A DNA stretch of 5,515 nt. Source: Sphingomonadales bacterium. GTDB taxonomy: Bacteria; Pseudomonadota; Alphaproteobacteria; Sphingomonadales; Sphingomonadaceae. Below the pieces are notes generated by a model. That model ran no database searches. It was not told the DNA's origin and worked only from the letters and a program-made list of their open reading frames with translations. Shown here piece after piece: positions 5,010-5,515 of the stretch. Both the position numbers and the translations under genes were made by a program. Within the stretch, counting starts at the first letter, position 1. Every line of letters begins with the position of its first letter. Location of the stretch: positions 1 to 5,515 of the forward strand of contig JAGXGT010000094.1 of NCBI GenBank assembly GCA_024636595.1, written 5' to 3'.

Positions 5010-5515
5010 TCTTCTTTTTTCGCCTTGCTGCTTTTCGCAATTACCTTGACCGGCTCTTTGGTGCCGGCGACGACATCCTTGTCGATCACGATCTCGTCCA
5101 CGCCTTCGAAATCGGGCAGGTCGAACATGGTGTCGAGCAGGATATTCTCGACGATCGAGCGCAAGCCGCGCGCACCAGTTTTGCGTTCGATCGCTTTCTT
5201 GGCAACCGCAACCAGCGCGTCATCGGTGAAGGTCAAACCCACGTCTTCGAGTTCGAACAATTTGCGATATTGTTTGACCAGCGCGTTTTTCGGTTCCTGA
5301 AGAATCGTCACCAGCGCATCGATATCAAGATCTTCAAGAGTCGCGATTACCGGCAGACGACCGACAAATTCCGGAATCAGGCCGAATTTCAACAGATCCT
5401 CGGGTTCGCCCTGGGCGAGCAGCTCACCAACGCGGCGTTCTTCGGGAGCGGCAACATGGGCGCCAAAGCCGATCGATTTGCCTTCGAGACGGTCGCCGAT
5501 GATCTTTTCCAGACC
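5000..5515 (-). CDS. clpX: ATP-dependent Clp protease ATP-binding subunit ClpX, C-terminal part
   Basis: ClpX is the AAA+ unfoldase that feeds substrates to ClpP. The window holds its last 171 residues; the zinc-binding domain, Walker motifs and pore loops lie right of the edge. Visible landmarks in order are KSIGFGA at fragment residues 13-19, whose IGF (codons 5473-5465) is the loop that docks into ClpP, then EPEDLLKFGLIPEFVGRLPV with the conserved arginine of GRLP, then RKTGARGLRSIVE, the sensor-2 arginine motif. The tail is lysine- and alanine-rich and varies between species. The frame is open to the window edge, so an internal TTG at 5392 is not a start. The intact IGF loop indicates a ClpP-coupled enzyme. 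It is convergent with mtgA across a 156-bp palindrome-rich gap. Confidence 0.97.
   Translation of the reverse strand, partial: GLEKIIGDRLEGKSIGFGAHVAAPEERRVGELLAQGEPEDLLKFGLIPEFVGRLPVIATLEDLDIDALVTILQEPKNALVKQYRKLFELEDVGLTFTDDALVAVAKKAIERKTGARGLRSIVENILLDTMFDLPDFEGVDEIVIDKDVVAGTKEPVKVIAKSSKAKKEDAA

Noticed and set aside
5000..5392. A complete short gene starting at TTG 5392
   Set aside because: The frame continues upstream to the edge with clear ClpX sequence including the IGF loop, so this is an internal codon of clpX.

Overview
The window is ordinary chromosomal DNA from an alphaproteobacterium, most likely a sphingomonad (Sphingomonadales). The main evidence is ChpT, the histidine phosphotransferase of the CckA-ChpT-CtrA relay, which is confined to alphaproteobacteria. 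An alphaproteobacterial RpoH and short GC-rich palindromes of the kind scattered through sphingomonad genomes agree with this. The genus assignment is inference from general resemblance, not from a search.

Layout. Positions 1-324 (minus) hold most of the RNase P RNA gene (rnpB), whose 3' part runs off the left edge. Its P3 stem is replaced or extended by an 85-nt palindromic structure. Upstream of it on the same strand is a tight three-gene cluster read right to left: a JAMM/MPN metalloprotease-like protein (1695-2135), ChpT (1037-1678) and an N-acetylmuramoyl-L-alanine amidase (324-1016). The gaps between them are 16 and 20 nt. The amidase stop codon sits at the predicted 5' end of the RNase P RNA.

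From 2134 the plus strand takes over, with an RluD-type 23S rRNA pseudouridine synthase (2134-3105), the heat-shock sigma factor RpoH (3182-4093), a Rho-independent terminator-like hairpin (about 4127-4160) and the monofunctional peptidoglycan glycosyltransferase MtgA (4178-4843). The rluD start codon and the best start codon of the JAMM gene overlap in one CATG. The right end (5000-5515, minus) is the C-terminal part of ClpX, convergent with mtgA. The 156-bp gap between them carries several palindromes.

Functionally the window mixes core housekeeping: tRNA 5' processing (rnpB), ribosome modification (rluD), heat-shock transcription and proteolysis (rpoH, clpX), cell-cycle phosphorelay (chpT) and wall metabolism (amidase, mtgA). 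No phage, insertion sequence, CRISPR, toxin-antitoxin or other accessory system is visible, and I found no convincing undescribed system. The points most worth a second look are the expanded RNase P RNA stem, the overlapping divergent start codons and the JAMM-ChpT-amidase gene grouping.
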